Shown: positions 19,465 through 28,526 of the stretch, piece after piece | Layout: every line of letters starts with the position of its first letter | Numbering within the stretch: position 1 is the stretch's first letter | Origin: Actinomyces gaoshouyii | GTDB lineage: Bacteria; Actinomycetota; Actinomycetes; Actinomycetales; Actinomycetaceae | Assembly: GCF_002072175.1 (NCBI RefSeq) | Contig: NZ_MVIV01000001.1 | Coordinates: forward strand, 202,852 to 266,851 | Length of the DNA stretch: 64,000 nt | Direction of reading: 5' to 3' | Program-made: the position numbers and the translations under genes | The notes under the pieces: generated by a model | The model's input: only the letters and a program-made list of their open reading frames with translations | Told to the model about the DNA's origin: nothing | Database searches by the model: none

Positions 19465-20475
19465 TCACCGAGACCGGTCTCGATCGTGATATCGACCGGT
19501 CTCGGCACAGGGGGCAGGGAGGGTTCGCAGGGCCCTGGCGCGCTCGGCCCGGTCGGCCAGCTCGTCATCCGCGGGGTAGCTCACCCGCTCCAGAGTGAGG
19601 CCATGGGCGGGGGCGACCGGCGCCGCGGCGTCCCGGCTCGCGCTCAGGAGGATCCGCGCGGGCCAGTCCTCATCCCTGCGCCCCTGGCCCACCGCGAGGC
19701 AGGCGCCCACGAGAGAGCGCACCATCGAGTGGCAGAAGGCGTCGGCGACGACGTCGAGCACCACGAGGCCCTCATCCGCCCCCTCGCGGCCGGTGGCGCC
19801 ACCGGGGACGCGCGACCATTCCAGGCGCTTGAGCGTACGGATCGTCGTGGCACCCTCGCGGGGCTTGCAGTAGCCGAGGAAGTCGTGCTCGCCGAGCAAT
19901 GGCGCGGCGGCGCGGCGCATGGCCCCGACGTCGAGGGCCTCGGGGATCCACAGCACGCTCCCCCGCCGCCCCGGATCCCGCGACCCGGCAGCGGGCCCGC
20001 CGTCGGCGATCCGGTAGCGGTAGGCGCGCTCGGTGGCGGAGAAGCGCGCATCGAAGCCCTCGGGAGCCTCGCGAGCCCCGTTCACGACGACATCGCTCGT
20101 CCCCCGCGGCGCGGTCCCCGCGCCCCCGCTGGCAGCGCTCTCGCGCGCTTCGCGGGCCAGGACACCGGCCAGCCGGGTCAGCAGCGCCTGCCCGGGAGCC
20201 CGGTCCGAGCGACCGGGGAGCGACCGCCAGGCCTCCTGCGCGACATCGAAGTGCGCGACCTGGGCCGCGGCGTGAACGCCCGCGTCCGTCCGCCCCGCGA
20301 CGGTGAGCCGCACGGGAACGCGCAGCACCGTGCCGAGCGCCTCGGTGATCACCCCCTCCACGGTGCGCAGGCCCGGCTGCGCGGCCCAGCCCGCGAATCC
20401 CGCTCCGTCATAGGCCAGATCCAGCCGCACGCGCACCAGCGGATCGTCTCCGTTCGGCTCCTTGGAGTCCTCCAT
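19465..20475 (-). CDS. truA: tRNA pseudouridine synthase A
   Basis: TruA (336 aa) makes pseudouridine at positions 38-40 of tRNA anticodon arms. Family motifs are [22 protein letters not shown] with catalytic Asp64, [17 protein letters not shown] and [14 protein letters not shown]. The ATG at 20473-20475 follows AGGGG. The final residues [12 protein letters not shown] and the TGA stop come entirely from a GAGACCGGTC repeat (19468-19505), so the native C-terminus has been replaced or extended. In related genomes truA often follows rplQ directly; here a surface-protein gene and a kinase gene lie between. Confidence 0.95.
   Translation of the reverse strand: MEDSKEPNGDDPLVRVRLDLAYDGAGFAGWAAQPGLRTVEGVITEALGTVLRVPVRLTVAGRTDAGVHAAAQVAHFDVAQEAWRSLPGRSDRAPGQALLTRLAGVLAREARESAASGGAGTAPRGTSDVVVNGAREAPEGFDARFSATERAYRYRIADGGPAAGSRDPGRRGSVLWIPEALDVGAMRRAAAPLLGEHDFLGYCKPREGATTIRTLKRLEWSRVPGGATGREGADEGLVVLDVVADAFCHSMVRSLVGACLAVGQGRRDEDWPARILLSASRDAAAPVAPAHGLTLERVSYPADDELADRAERARALRTLPAPCAETGRYHDRDRSR
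19468..19505. repeat. GAGACCGGTC repeat, symmetric 38-bp copy (locus b)
   Basis: Twelve-base arms at 19468-19479 and 19494-19505 are perfect inverted repeats around a 14-nt spacer; the CCGGTC cores are 22 bp apart. The spacer is nearly identical to the one at 58153. On the minus strand the element encodes the last 12 residues of TruA and directly abuts its stop codon. It could also act as a weak terminator. Confidence 0.93.
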
Positions 20476-20577
20476 GCCCCTATTCGACCACGGGGCGAGC
20501 ACCTCCCGAGTGGGCCGCGCCCCGGCCCTCGACCAACTCGGGGGCGTCGTCCCGAGCTTGGCGGTAGCGTCGCCCCC

Positions 20578-21390
20578 GTGAGCACGAATCCCGGAGTCCC
20601 GAGCCAGGCGAGCCGAGCAAGTCATCCCAGCCATTCCGCAGCGACCACGTTGTCCGTCGACTGCGGGGGCGGCGGCATCAAGGCCTCCGTCCTCGACGCC
20701 GAGGGAACCATCTGCTCTCGCGCCGTGCGCACGCCCACCCCCTACCCGCTTCCGCCGATGAAGCTGGTGGAGACGATCGCCGGCCTCGCTGAGCAGTTGC
20801 CCCGGGCCGAGCGGGTCACGGTGGGGATGCCGGGGATGATCCGCCACGGCGTCGTGGTCGCCACCCCGCACTACATCACGAAGGACGGCCCGCGCTCCAA
20901 GGTGCTCCCCGAGCTCGCCGAGGCGTGGCACCGCTTCGACATGGGCGCGGCCATCGCGCAGCGCCTCGGCCTGCCCTCGCTCATCCTCAATGACGCGGAG
21001 GTCGCCGGCGCCGGAGTCGTCACCGGCCACGGCCTTGAGATGATCATCACCCTGGGAACGGGCCTGGGCAACGCGGTCTTCGACAACGGCGTCCTGGCCC
21101 CGCACGTCGAGGTCTCCCAGGGCCCCGTCCGCTGGGGGCTCACCTACGACGACTACATCGGTGAGCACGAGCGACTCCGCCTGGGCGACGCCCACTGGTC
21201 GCGCAGAGTGCGCCGCGTCGTCGACGGGCTGCGCCCCATGTACCTGTGGGACCGCCTCTACCTCGGGGGCGGCAACTCCCGGAGGATCACGGCACTCCAG
21301 CTCACCCGCATGGGCGACGACGTCGTCGTGGTGCCCAATGAGGCGGGGATGACCGGCGGGGCGCGCTGCTGGACCATGGCTCGCCCCTGA
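20578..21390 (+). CDS. ppgK: ROK-family kinase, polyphosphate-glucokinase-like
   Basis: This is a 270-aa ROK/ASKHA kinase resembling actinobacterial polyphosphate glucokinase, which phosphorylates glucose using polyphosphate or ATP. Phosphate loop 1 is DCGGGGIKASVLD (residues 28-40), followed by VTVGMPGMIRHGVVVATPHY, the substrate/base motif LILNDAEVAGAGVV, phosphate loop 2 TLGTGLGNAVFDNG and LYLGGGNSRRI near the end. The region after loop 2 (HVEVSQGPVRWGLTYDDY) differs from the usual GHLEVGGKEAE pattern, so substrate choice is uncertain. I chose the GTG at 20578; no strong ribosome binding site is visible. It is divergent from truA. Confidence 0.75.
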   Translation: MSTNPGVPSQASRASHPSHSAATTLSVDCGGGGIKASVLDAEGTICSRAVRTPTPYPLPPMKLVETIAGLAEQLPRAERVTVGMPGMIRHGVVVATPHYITKDGPRSKVLPELAEAWHRFDMGAAIAQRLGLPSLILNDAEVAGAGVVTGHGLEMIITLGTGLGNAVFDNGVLAPHVEVSQGPVRWGLTYDDYIGEHERLRLGDAHWSRRVRRVVDGLRPMYLWDRLYLGGGNSRRITALQLTRMGDDVVVVPNEAGMTGGARCWTMARP

Positions 21391-21476
21391 GCCCGGCCGC
21401 GCCCGACGTCTCCCGCAACCAGGCGGGCCGGTCGCCCGCCTGGCCCGCCTGGCCCGCCCGCCTGCCGCCGGAGACG

Positions 21477-21513
21477 CGAGGGGCCCACCCGGATGATCCG
21501 GGTGGGCCCCTCG
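21477..21513. terminator. Bidirectional terminator between the ROK kinase and the LAKTG surface protein
   Basis: A perfect 16-bp stem pairs 21477-21492 with 21498-21513 around ATGAT. It lies between convergent stops at 21390 (plus) and 21558 (minus). A second, weaker hairpin with CAGGCGGGC/GCCCGCCTG arms lies at about 21420-21443. Confidence 0.85.
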
Positions 21514-21557
21514 TCCTCAGTCCGGGTCAGTTCTCACTGGCCGGGACCGTGTGGGGA

Positions 21558-23168
21558 TCAGGCGCGGCGTCCGCGGCGGACCAGGAAGAGACCGCCACCG
21601 ACGACGGCGCCCGCGATGAGCACCGGAACCACGATACTGGCACCGGTCTTGGCCAGCGAGGGCTTGGAGGTGGGCTGGCTGGTGAACCGGGCCGGGGCAG
21701 CGGGGGCCGGAGCCGTGGGGCTCTTGGGAGCCTGGGCGCCGGGCTGCTGCAGAGCCGGAGCGGTCGGCATCGGGGCTTGAGCGGCGGCCTCGGTGGTGGC
21801 CGGGTCAGTCGGCATCGGGGCCTGGGCGGGGGCCTCGGTGGTGGCCGGGTCAGTCGGCATCGGGGCCGGGGCGGGGGCCGCGGTGGTGGCCGGGTCAGTC
21901 GGCATCGGGGCCTGGGCGGGGGCCTCGGTGGTGGCCGGGTCAGTCGGCATCGGGGCCTGGGCGGGGGCCTCGGTGGTGGCCGGGTCAGTCGGCATCGGGG
22001 CCGTGGTCTCGGGCGCCGACGCGGTGGTCTCCGGAGCGGGGGCCGTCGTCTCGGGCGCCGACGGCGTCGGAGCGGGGGTGGTCTCCCCGGGAGCGGACGG
22101 CGTGGCCGACGGCGTCGTGGTCTCCGGGGCGGAAGGAGGCGCGGTCGGCGGGGTGTTGCTGTCGTTCGGCGTGGTGGCCGTGGGGGTCGGCGCCGGGGTG
22201 GCGTTCTTGCCGCCCTGGGCGTTGCCGGAGCCGGCCTCGGTGGCGGTGATGCCGCTGCGCGAGAAGGTCTGGCCGTTCACCGTGGCGGTGTTGGCCTGAG
22301 CGGCCTTCGTGGGCTCAGTCGTGGTGTAGAAGCGGACGCGGCACACGGAGTCGGCGGACGGAGCGTCGAACTCGATCTGCTCCTGGGGCCAGCCGGGAGC
22401 GACCTTGACATCGGCGACGCCCTGGCCCTCCTGCCAGGAACCGGTGGTGCACAGGACGGAGTTGGCGATGTAGTTGGCACCCGGGTCCTTGACGACCCAG
22501 TGGGTGTTCTTGGCGCCGCCGGTGTTCTGGGCGCGCACCTCCCACATGAAGACGTACTTGCCCTGTTCGTTGATGCCGTTGAACCAGCCGGACTTGAAGG
22601 GGTTGGCCTCAGGGTAGTTGGGCTTGACACCGTCGCAGCCGGTGTCACAGGTGCCATCGCCGTCGGAGTCGCCGAAGACGATGGGCACGGTGGTCGGACC
22701 GACCTTGACGGTGCTCCGCTTGAGGTCGATGCCCTTGTTGTTGATCTGGGCCTGGGCGGTGAGCGTGCCGTCGGTGAGCCTGTCCCACTTCTCCGCGCCG
22801 GCGGTCAGGGTGCAGGTCATGTCCTGAGAGCCGACGGTGAACGTGCAGTTGCCGACGTCGGAGCCGTCCTGGTCGAGGAGGTCGAAGGCGAGCGAGCCGT
22901 GCCACTCCATGCCCTCGCCGAGCTTGACGGTGAAGGAGTCTCCGGTCTTGGGGGCGTCGGCCTCCCACTTGGCCTGGAGGCTCACCTTGTTCCAGGCCTC
23001 AACGGCGACGCCGTTGACCGGGCGCTGGCGGGCCTCGGAGGTGACCTTGACGTCGGTCACCTTGATGTTGTTGGAATCGGCGGCCTGAGCCTGTGTGCTC
23101 ACGGCGGCGGGAACGAAGGCGCCTGCGGCAACGAGCGCGCCGGCGGCCAGAGCGGAAGACCGTCTCAT
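21558..23168 (-). CDS. Secreted surface protein with repeat stalk and LAKTG sorting signal
   Basis: This 536-aa product has a signal peptide (MRRSSALAAGALVAAGAFVP, cleavage expected near AQAAD). A globular region of about 300 residues with several cysteines follows (CTFTVGSQDMTCTLTAG, DGTCDTGCDGVKPNYPEANP). Next is a long Pro/Thr/Ser/Ala stalk, including repeated MPTDPATTEAPAQAP units, and a C-terminal LAKTG motif, hydrophobic helix and RRGRR tail. LAXTG signals are the known targets of class E (SrtE) sortases in actinobacteria, so cell-wall anchoring by a housekeeping SrtE is inferred. I chose ATG 23166-23168 since AGGAGAG lies directly upstream; ATG 23180 is an alternative. The globular domain's function is unknown to me. 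Confidence 0.85.
   Translation of the reverse strand: MRRSSALAAGALVAAGAFVPAAVSTQAQAADSNNIKVTDVKVTSEARQRPVNGVAVEAWNKVSLQAKWEADAPKTGDSFTVKLGEGMEWHGSLAFDLLDQDGSDVGNCTFTVGSQDMTCTLTAGAEKWDRLTDGTLTAQAQINNKGIDLKRSTVKVGPTTVPIVFGDSDGDGTCDTGCDGVKPNYPEANPFKSGWFNGINEQGKYVFMWEVRAQNTGGAKNTHWVVKDPGANYIANSVLCTTGSWQEGQGVADVKVAPGWPQEQIEFDAPSADSVCRVRFYTTTEPTKAAQANTATVNGQTFSRSGITATEAGSGNAQGGKNATPAPTPTATTPNDSNTPPTAPPSAPETTTPSATPSAPGETTPAPTPSAPETTAPAPETTASAPETTAPMPTDPATTEAPAQAPMPTDPATTEAPAQAPMPTDPATTAAPAPAPMPTDPATTEAPAQAPMPTDPATTEAAAQAPMPTAPALQQPGAQAPKSPTAPAPAAPARFTSQPTSKPSLAKTGASIVVPVLIAGAVVGGGLFLVRRGRRA
21763..22010 (-). repeat. 45-bp tandem repeats encoding the protein stalk
   Basis: The block GTCGGCATCGGGGC recurs at 21763, 21808, 21853, 21898, 21943 and 21988, exactly 45 bp apart. 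It encodes six units based on MPTDPATTEAPAQAP with small changes (AAPAPAP, EAAAQAP). Such an array can gain or lose units by slippage without breaking frame, changing stalk length. Confidence 0.93.
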
Positions 23169-23180
23169 GACTCTCCTCAT

Positions 23181-23355
23181 GCGAATAAGGGACTGGTATG
23201 GCTGATCTGGGCATACCGCGCCCAAGGCGCGGCCACGCATCCAAACTAACGGAATCAGAGACAGATGTCTCGCCTACGTCACGGATTAACTGGCAGATCA
23301 CATTTGCGTCACAGGATCCCGTGCTAGCGCAGGTCAGCAAGATTCCGCGAAATAT
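23181..23355 (-). promoter_or_regulatory. AT-richer promoter region of the LAKTG protein gene
   Basis: The span upstream of the surface protein, especially 23230-23355, is clearly less GC-rich than the neighbouring genes. No second gene is evident. It should carry the surface-protein promoter, but no single box pair stands out. Confidence 0.4.
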
Positions 23356-23393
23356 ACGGAGGGCTGGAGGCCTTGCGGCCCCCAGCCCTCCGT
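23356..23393 (-). terminator. Terminator of the alpha operon after rplQ
   Basis: Arms 23356-23367 and 23382-23393 form a perfect 12-bp stem, with a small GGCC-type hairpin in the loop. It lies about 30 bp past the rplQ stop, and the minus strand continues into a TATATTT stretch, as in a rho-independent terminator. Confidence 0.85.
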
Positions 23394-23423
23394 CAGGATG
23401 CGATGTGAATCACAGAAATGTGT

Positions 23424-24149
23424 TCAGGCGTCGACCTTCTGCGCGGCCGCGCCACCCGCGGGGGCGAAGCCGGCGGCCTCGGCCTCCTCCACGGTGGCGA
23501 ACCAGACCTCTGCGACTGTGGCGTCGTACCAGCGCGAGCCGGGGACGTGATACTTCATCGAGTCCTCGTTGCCCTTGATGCGGTGCTCGTCGTCGGGAGC
23601 ATCGGCGGAGCCCTCGTCGAGGTGGACGGCGCCGGCGAACGCGACCTTCTCGGCCTTCGCGCCGGTCTCCTGCGCGGCGAGCGCGGCCTCGCCCTTACCG
23701 CCCTTGGCCTCGGCCACGGCCTCCTGCGCGGCCTTCTTGGCGGCGGACTTGGCGGTCTTGACCGCGTCCTCGACAACGGCCTTCTTGGCCACCGGCTCGA
23801 GCACGAGGGAGATGACGGCCATGGGGGCGTTGTCACCCTTGCGGGGGGCGGTCTTGATGATGCGGGTGTAGCCGCCGTCGCGCCCCTCCATCTTCGGGGC
23901 GATCTCCTCGAAGAGGCGGTACACGGCGTACTTGTCCGTGATCTTCTTCATCACAGTGCGACGGGCGTGGAGGTCCCCGCGCTTGCCCTTGGTGATGAGC
24001 TTCTCGGCGTAGGGGCGCAGGCGGCGGGCGCGGGCCTCCGTCGTCGTGATGGACTCGTGGATGAAGAGCTGCCGGGCGAGGTTGGCCAGCAAGTGGCGCT
24101 CGTGCTGGGCGGACCCGCCCAGGCGGGGTCCCTTGGTGGGGCGAGGCAT
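23424..24149 (-). CDS. rplQ: 50S ribosomal protein L17, sunset-domain variant
   Basis: L17 (241 aa) borders the peptide exit tunnel. Residues 1-120 are a typical L17 ([48 protein letters not shown]). An Ala/Lys-rich, probably helical linker follows. The last 45 residues hold [20 protein letters not shown] and [17 protein letters not shown], matching the small sunset domain otherwise seen at the C-terminus of membrane or secreted actinobacterial proteins. The protein is about twice the length of E. coli L17. It is 31 bp downstream of rpoA and ends the alpha operon. Confidence 0.95.
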   Translation of the reverse strand: MPRPTKGPRLGGSAQHERHLLANLARQLFIHESITTTEARARRLRPYAEKLITKGKRGDLHARRTVMKKITDKYAVYRLFEEIAPKMEGRDGGYTRIIKTAPRKGDNAPMAVISLVLEPVAKKAVVEDAVKTAKSAAKKAAQEAVAEAKGGKGEAALAAQETGAKAEKVAFAGAVHLDEGSADAPDDEHRIKGNEDSMKYHVPGSRWYDATVAEVWFATVEEAEAAGFAPAGGAAAQKVDA

Positions 24150-24180
24150 TGTTGTCTCCTAGATTGTGACGAGCCGGGGC

Positions 24181-25179
24181 TCAGGCCTGCTCGTCGCTGA
24201 AGGTGGGGTTGGTGTAGTCGTCCTCGGCGAGGTAGTCGAGGGGGGAGCCCTTGAGGGACAGGCCCAGCTCGGCGAGCTTGTCCTTGATCTCGGAGATGGA
24301 CTTGGCACCGAAGTTGCGGATGTCGAGCAGGTCCGCCTCGCTGCGCGAGACGAGCTCGCCGACCGTGTGGATGCCCTCGCGCTTGAGGGCGTTGGAGGAG
24401 CGCGCCTGGAGGTCCAGCTCATCGATCATGAGGGCGAGGTCCTGCTGGAGGGCCTGGTCCATGGGCGACGGGCCCACCTCGATGCCCTCGGCCTCGACGT
24501 TGAGCTCGCGGGCCAGGCCGAAGAGCTCGACGAGGGTCTTGCCCGCTGAGGCGAGCGCGTCACGAGGCGTGATAGAGGCCTTCGTCTCGACGTCGACGAT
24601 GAGTCGGTCGAAGTCGGTGCGCTGCTCGACACGGGTGGCCTCGACGGCGTAGGAGACCTTCTTGACCGGCGAGTAGATCGAGTCGACCGGGATCCGGGAG
24701 ATCTCTGCGTTCGGGTCCTTGTTCTGGTTGGCCGAGACGTAGCCGCGGCCGCGCTCGACGGTCAGCTCGATCTCCAGCTTGCCCTTCTCGTTGAGGGTCG
24801 CGATGACCAGCTCGGGGTTGTGGACCTCGACGCCGGCGGGCGGGGTGATGTCGCCGGCGGTGACGGCTCCCGGGCCGGACTTGCGCAGGTACATGACGAC
24901 CGGCTCGTCGTTCTCACTGGAGAGGACGATCTCCTTGATGTTGAGGATGATCTGGGCGACATCCTCCTTGACCCCGGGGATCGTGCGGAACTCGTGGGGG
25001 ACCCCGTCAATGCGCACGGAGGTGACCGCGGCGCCCGGGATGGACGACAGCAGTGTGCGGCGCAGGGAGTTGCCCAGTGTGTAGCCGAATCCGGGCTCGA
25101 GGGGCTCGATGATGAACCGCGCGCGGCGGTTCTCCTCGACGACCTCCTCCGTGAGAGTGGGACGCTGTGCGATGAGCAC
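24181..25179 (-). CDS. rpoA: DNA-directed RNA polymerase subunit alpha
   Basis: RpoA (332 aa) nucleates polymerase assembly and contacts promoters and activators. The N-terminal domain (about 1-230) holds [20 protein letters not shown] and the C-terminal domain (about 245-320) holds [40 protein letters not shown] and LGLSLKG. It is preceded by 168 bp containing a strong hairpin just after rpsK, suggesting separate control from the upstream ribosomal genes. Confidence 0.98.
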   Translation of the reverse strand: MLIAQRPTLTEEVVEENRRARFIIEPLEPGFGYTLGNSLRRTLLSSIPGAAVTSVRIDGVPHEFRTIPGVKEDVAQIILNIKEIVLSSENDEPVVMYLRKSGPGAVTAGDITPPAGVEVHNPELVIATLNEKGKLEIELTVERGRGYVSANQNKDPNAEISRIPVDSIYSPVKKVSYAVEATRVEQRTDFDRLIVDVETKASITPRDALASAGKTLVELFGLARELNVEAEGIEVGPSPMDQALQQDLALMIDELDLQARSSNALKREGIHTVGELVSRSEADLLDIRNFGAKSISEIKDKLAELGLSLKGSPLDYLAEDDYTNPTFSDEQA

Positions 25180-25289
25180 TGTCGGTTTCCTTTCGTCGCG
25201 GCGCCCGCTATATGACGCCGTTCCTCATGGTTCTCGCCGCTGGGTCCGGACCTGCCGGAGCGGCGGCCCCGCGCGACGGGGCGGTGCAC

Positions 25290-25340
25290 GGTTCGACGGC
25301 GCCCGCCGCACTGGGAGGGAGGGCGGGGCGCCGTCGAACC
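25290..25340 (-). terminator. Intra-operon hairpin between rpsK and rpoA
   Basis: A perfect 15-bp stem pairs 25290-25304 with 25326-25340, loop 21 nt. It begins 8 bp past the rpsK stop and lies 110 bp before rpoA. It may be a terminator or attenuator; rpoA-rplQ would then need readthrough or their own promoter in 25180-25289. Confidence 0.75.
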
Positions 25341-25347
25341 GACTGTC

Positions 25348-25749
25348 TCAGACGCGGCGGCGCTTCGGGGGGCGGCAGCCGTTGTGCGCCTGGGGGGTGA
25401 CGTCCGTGATGGAGCCGACCTCGAGACCGGCGGCCTGGAGGGAGCGGATCGCGGTCTCACGGCCGGAGCCGGGGCCCTTGACGAAGACGTCGACCTTCTT
25501 CATGCCGTGCTCCTGGGCGCGGCGCGCGGCGGCCTCGGCGGCCAGCTGGGCGGCGTAGGGAGTCGACTTGCGCGAGCCCTTGAAGCCGACCTGGCCGGAG
25601 GAGGCCCAGGCGATGACGGCGCCCGCCGGGTCCGTGAGGGACACGATGGTGTTGTTGAAGGTGGACTTGATGTAGGCGTTGCCGTGAGTGACGTTCTTCC
25701 GGTCCTTACGACGCGGCTTGCGCACGGCGGTGCGGGTCTTCGGAGGCAT
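25348..25749 (-). CDS. rpsK: 30S ribosomal protein S11
   Basis: S11 (133 aa) sits on the platform near the Shine-Dalgarno helix. [51 protein letters not shown] and [18 protein letters not shown] are canonical. It is 67 bp after rpsM. Confidence 0.98.
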   Translation of the reverse strand: MPPKTRTAVRKPRRKDRKNVTHGNAYIKSTFNNTIVSLTDPAGAVIAWASSGQVGFKGSRKSTPYAAQLAAEAAARRAQEHGMKKVDVFVKGPGSGRETAIRSLQAAGLEVGSITDVTPQAHNGCRPPKRRRV

Positions 25750-25816
25750 TCTTCCTTCTTCTTCTCAAGATCGGGTTGCGCGGCGGGCATCGGCGCCCGG
25801 ATCGCGGCTCAACTGC

Positions 25817-26191
25817 TTACTTGGCCTTCTTCTTGCCGGCCACGGTGCGCTTGGGGCCCTTGCGGGTACGCGCGTTGGTCTTGGTGCGCTGGCCGTGCAC
25901 CGGGAGGTGACGTCGGTGGCGCAGGCCCTGGTAGCAGCCGATCTCGACCTTGCGACGGATGTCGGCCTGCACCTCGCGGCGCAGATCGCCCTCCACCTGG
26001 TAGGTGGAGTCGATGTGGCTGCGCAGAGCCACGAGCTCGTCCTCGGTGAGGTCCTTGACGCGGGTGTCGGGGTTGACTCCCGTTGCCTTGAGGGTCTCGT
26101 TCGCGCGGGTGCGACCGATCCCGAAGATGTAGGTGAGCGCAACCTCGACCCGCTTCTCGCGGGGAAGGTCGACGCCGGAAATGCGTGCCAC
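25817..26191 (-). CDS. rpsM: 30S ribosomal protein S13
   Basis: S13 (124 aa) forms the intersubunit bridge at the head. It starts [20 protein letters not shown] and ends [20 protein letters not shown] plus a lysine-rich tail. A longer open frame upstream has no homologous sequence; the ATG at 26189-26191 is well supported by family alignment. Confidence 0.98.
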   Translation of the reverse strand: MARISGVDLPREKRVEVALTYIFGIGRTRANETLKATGVNPDTRVKDLTEDELVALRSHIDSTYQVEGDLRREVQADIRRKVEIGCYQGLRHRRHLPVHGQRTKTNARTRKGPKRTVAGKKKAK

Positions 26192-26367
26192 GGTGGTGGT
26201 TCTCCTGTGTGCTCCCGGAGGTCGTCACCCACCTCCCCCGCCTCCTTCGGGCGGCCCCGGCCTCCAGGAACCGGGGGTTGCGCAGTGCTGGCCGGTAGGG
26301 CTCGGCGCTGATCGCTGGGGTGGGTGCTGATTGACGGCCACAGATCGCGTGGCCGGTGCGCGGGGGC

Positions 26368-26481
26368 TCAGCCCTGGCGCTGCTTGTGCCGCGGATTCTC
26401 GCAGATGACCATGACACGGCCGTGGCGACGAATCACCTTGCAGTTGTCACAGATCTTCTTGACGCTCGGCTTGACCTTCAT
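26368..26481 (-). CDS. rpmJ: 50S ribosomal protein L36
   Basis: This 37-aa protein reads [20 protein letters not shown] followed by [17 protein letters not shown]. It has the zinc-binding C-x2-C, C and H pattern of the C+ form. It lies 32 bp after infA and 176 bp before rpsM. Confidence 0.97.
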   Translation of the reverse strand: MKVKPSVKKICDNCKVIRRHGRVMVICENPRHKQRQG

Positions 26482-26513
26482 GATTGTCCTCCGCCGGCCC
26501 GGGGGCCGACTTG

Positions 26514-26735
26514 TCACTTGTACCGATAGACGATGCGGCCGCGCTGGAGGTCGTAGGGGCTCATCTCCACGACGACGCGGTCCTCGGGGAGGATGCGGAT
26601 GTAGTGCTGCCGCATCTTTCCGGAGATGTGCGCGAGCACGACGTGCCCGTTGCTCAACTCCACCCGGAACATCGCGTTCGGAAGGGCCTCGACGACCGAT
26701 CCCTCGACCTCGATGACGCCGTCCTTCTTAGCCAT
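26514..26735 (-). CDS. infA: Translation initiation factor IF-1
   Basis: IF-1 (73 aa) is an S1-fold factor that blocks the A site during initiation. It starts [20 protein letters not shown] and ends [19 protein letters not shown] 26733-26735 is the standard start; an upstream open frame continues only as a shadow of map. It is the first gene of the infA-rpmJ-rpsM-rpsK group, with the promoter expected in 26736-26967. Confidence 0.98.
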   Translation of the reverse strand: MAKKDGVIEVEGSVVEALPNAMFRVELSNGHVVLAHISGKMRQHYIRILPEDRVVVEMSPYDLQRGRIVYRYK

Positions 26736-26967
26736 GTTCCTCCGTCGGTTCTCTCGCTCGAGTTCTCCGGCGACGACGCCGCCGGTCGGGCGCGCATGCC
26801 CCGGCTCGACCGGAAGGGCCGGGTCAGGAGCGGTAGGCGCACCGAGGGCCAACGATACGACACCTCGATACCACACCACCACGCGGGAAGGAGCTCCCGG
26901 CCGGTGTTCCCGGACACATCGGCGAACGCGCGCTCGACGGCGATGGGCGGGGAGCGTCGAGACGCGA

Positions 26968-27873
26968 TCAGCCGCGTTCGGGCAGGGGACGGGGCTCGAT
27001 GCCGAAGGGCGCCAGGCCCTCGACCCCGCCGTCCGGCGCGGTGAGCACCCACACTCCTCCGGGCACGATCGCGACGGTGTGCTCCCACTGTGCGGCGCGC
27101 GAGCCGTCCTGGGTGACGACCGTCCAGCCGTCGTCGAGCTCGCGGACCTCGGGCCCGCCGGCGGTGAGCATCGGCTCGATGGCCAGCACCATGCCGGGGC
27201 GCAGCTTGGGCCCCTTGCGCTTGATCGAGTAATTGAGAACGTCGGGGGCCTGGTGCATGGCGGTGCCGATGCCGTGGCCGACGTACCCCTGGAGGATGCC
27301 GAGCCGGGCCTCGGGACGGCCCTGGCGGGCGGCCTCGGCCAGGGCGCGGTCCACGGTGGCCTCGACGGCGTCGCCAATGGCGTTGAGTCTCGCGGCGCGC
27401 CCGCTCGTCCGGCCCTCGGCGGCCCGGGCGACGGCGGCGATCGCCTCCCACAGCGCCTGGCGGGTGGTGGTGTCCAGGAGGCGATCGGAGGCCGAGGCGT
27501 ACTCACCGCCGACCGCGGTGGTGAAGGCCGCATCGCCGTGCCACTGCTCGCCGCCGTCGAGGATGTAGGCGCCGCAGTCGAAGGTGACGAGGTCGCCCTC
27601 CTTCAGGACTCGCGGCCCGGGGATGCCGTGGACGACCTCGTCGTTGACCGAGACGCATACGGTGGCCGGGTAGTCGTAGTAGCCCAGGAAGTTCGAGTGC
27701 GCTCCGTCGGCCTCGATGGTGGCGGCGCACACGGCGTCGAGCTCGGCGGTCGTCACGCCCGGGCGGACCGCCTTTCTCAGGGCGGCGTGGATATCGGCGA
27801 CGACGAGGCCCGCTCGCCGCATGAGCCGGACCTGGTCCGGGGTCTTGATCTCGATGTGCTCGCGCGCCAGCAC
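26968..27873 (-). CDS. map: Methionine aminopeptidase, type I
   Basis: MAP (301 aa) removes initiator methionine. The metal-site residues are visible in [21 protein letters not shown], in [17 protein letters not shown] and in [14 protein letters not shown], then [20 protein letters not shown]. It is somewhat longer than the 260-residue E. coli enzyme because of inserts around the [13 protein letters not shown] region. It follows adk by 68 bp, the usual secY-adk-map order. Confidence 0.96.
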   Translation of the reverse strand: MLAREHIEIKTPDQVRLMRRAGLVVADIHAALRKAVRPGVTTAELDAVCAATIEADGAHSNFLGYYDYPATVCVSVNDEVVHGIPGPRVLKEGDLVTFDCGAYILDGGEQWHGDAAFTTAVGGEYASASDRLLDTTTRQALWEAIAAVARAAEGRTSGRAARLNAIGDAVEATVDRALAEAARQGRPEARLGILQGYVGHGIGTAMHQAPDVLNYSIKRKGPKLRPGMVLAIEPMLTAGGPEVRELDDGWTVVTQDGSRAAQWEHTVAIVPGGVWVLTAPDGGVEGLAPFGIEPRPLPERG

Positions 27874-27941
27874 TGCGCGCCCCCTCTCTCACAGGCAGTG
27901 GCGCGGGCCCGACCGGTTCCGCGCCACTGAGGATCGCCCGT

Positions 27942-28526
27942 TCAGGCCTTAACGCCCGCCGAGGCGAGGGCCGTCATGATGCGCTCGGTAACCTCGTCGA
28001 TGTCGCCGATGCCGTCGACGCGCACGAGGAGGCCCTTGTCGGAGTAGATCGCGGCCAGCGGCTCGGTCTGCTCGGCGTAGACTTCGAGGCGGCGCCGGAT
28101 GACCGGCTCCGTGTCGTCGGCGCGGTTCTGCTCGGTGGCGCGCTTGAGAAGGCGCTGGACGACCACCTCGGAGGCGGCGGTGATCTCCAGGACGACGTCG
28201 AGGGCGAGGCCCTTGGCGGCCAGCATGGAGTCGAGCTCGTGAACCTGGGCCTCGGTGCGCGGGTAGCCGTCGAGGAGGAACCCGGAGACGGCGTCGTCGG
28301 CGTCGATGCGGTCGGCGACCATGGCGTTGGTGACCGAGTCGGGGACGTACTCGCCCTTGTCCATGTACTCCTTGGCCTTGAGGCCGAGCTCGGTGGCGCC
28401 GGCGACGTTGGCGCGGAAGATGTCGCCGGTGGAGATGGCGGGGATGCCGAGCCGCTCCGAGATGCGGGCCGCCTGGGTGCCCTTGCCGGCACCGGGAGGG
28501 CCGAGGAGGACCATGCGTGCGCTCAT
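27942..28526 (-). CDS. adk: Adenylate kinase
   Basis: Adk (194 aa) balances AMP, ADP and ATP. MSARMVLLGPPGAGKGTQAA has the P-loop GPPGAGKGT (9-17), and STGDIFRA, GFLLDGYPRTEAQ and EPVIRRRLEVYAEQTEPL follow. It is a short-lid form lacking zinc cysteines. The ATG overlaps the secY stop as ATGA, and longer in-frame starts lie inside secY. Confidence 0.97.
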   Translation of the reverse strand: MSARMVLLGPPGAGKGTQAARISERLGIPAISTGDIFRANVAGATELGLKAKEYMDKGEYVPDSVTNAMVADRIDADDAVSGFLLDGYPRTEAQVHELDSMLAAKGLALDVVLEITAASEVVVQRLLKRATEQNRADDTEPVIRRRLEVYAEQTEPLAAIYSDKGLLVRVDGIGDIDEVTERIMTALASAGVKA

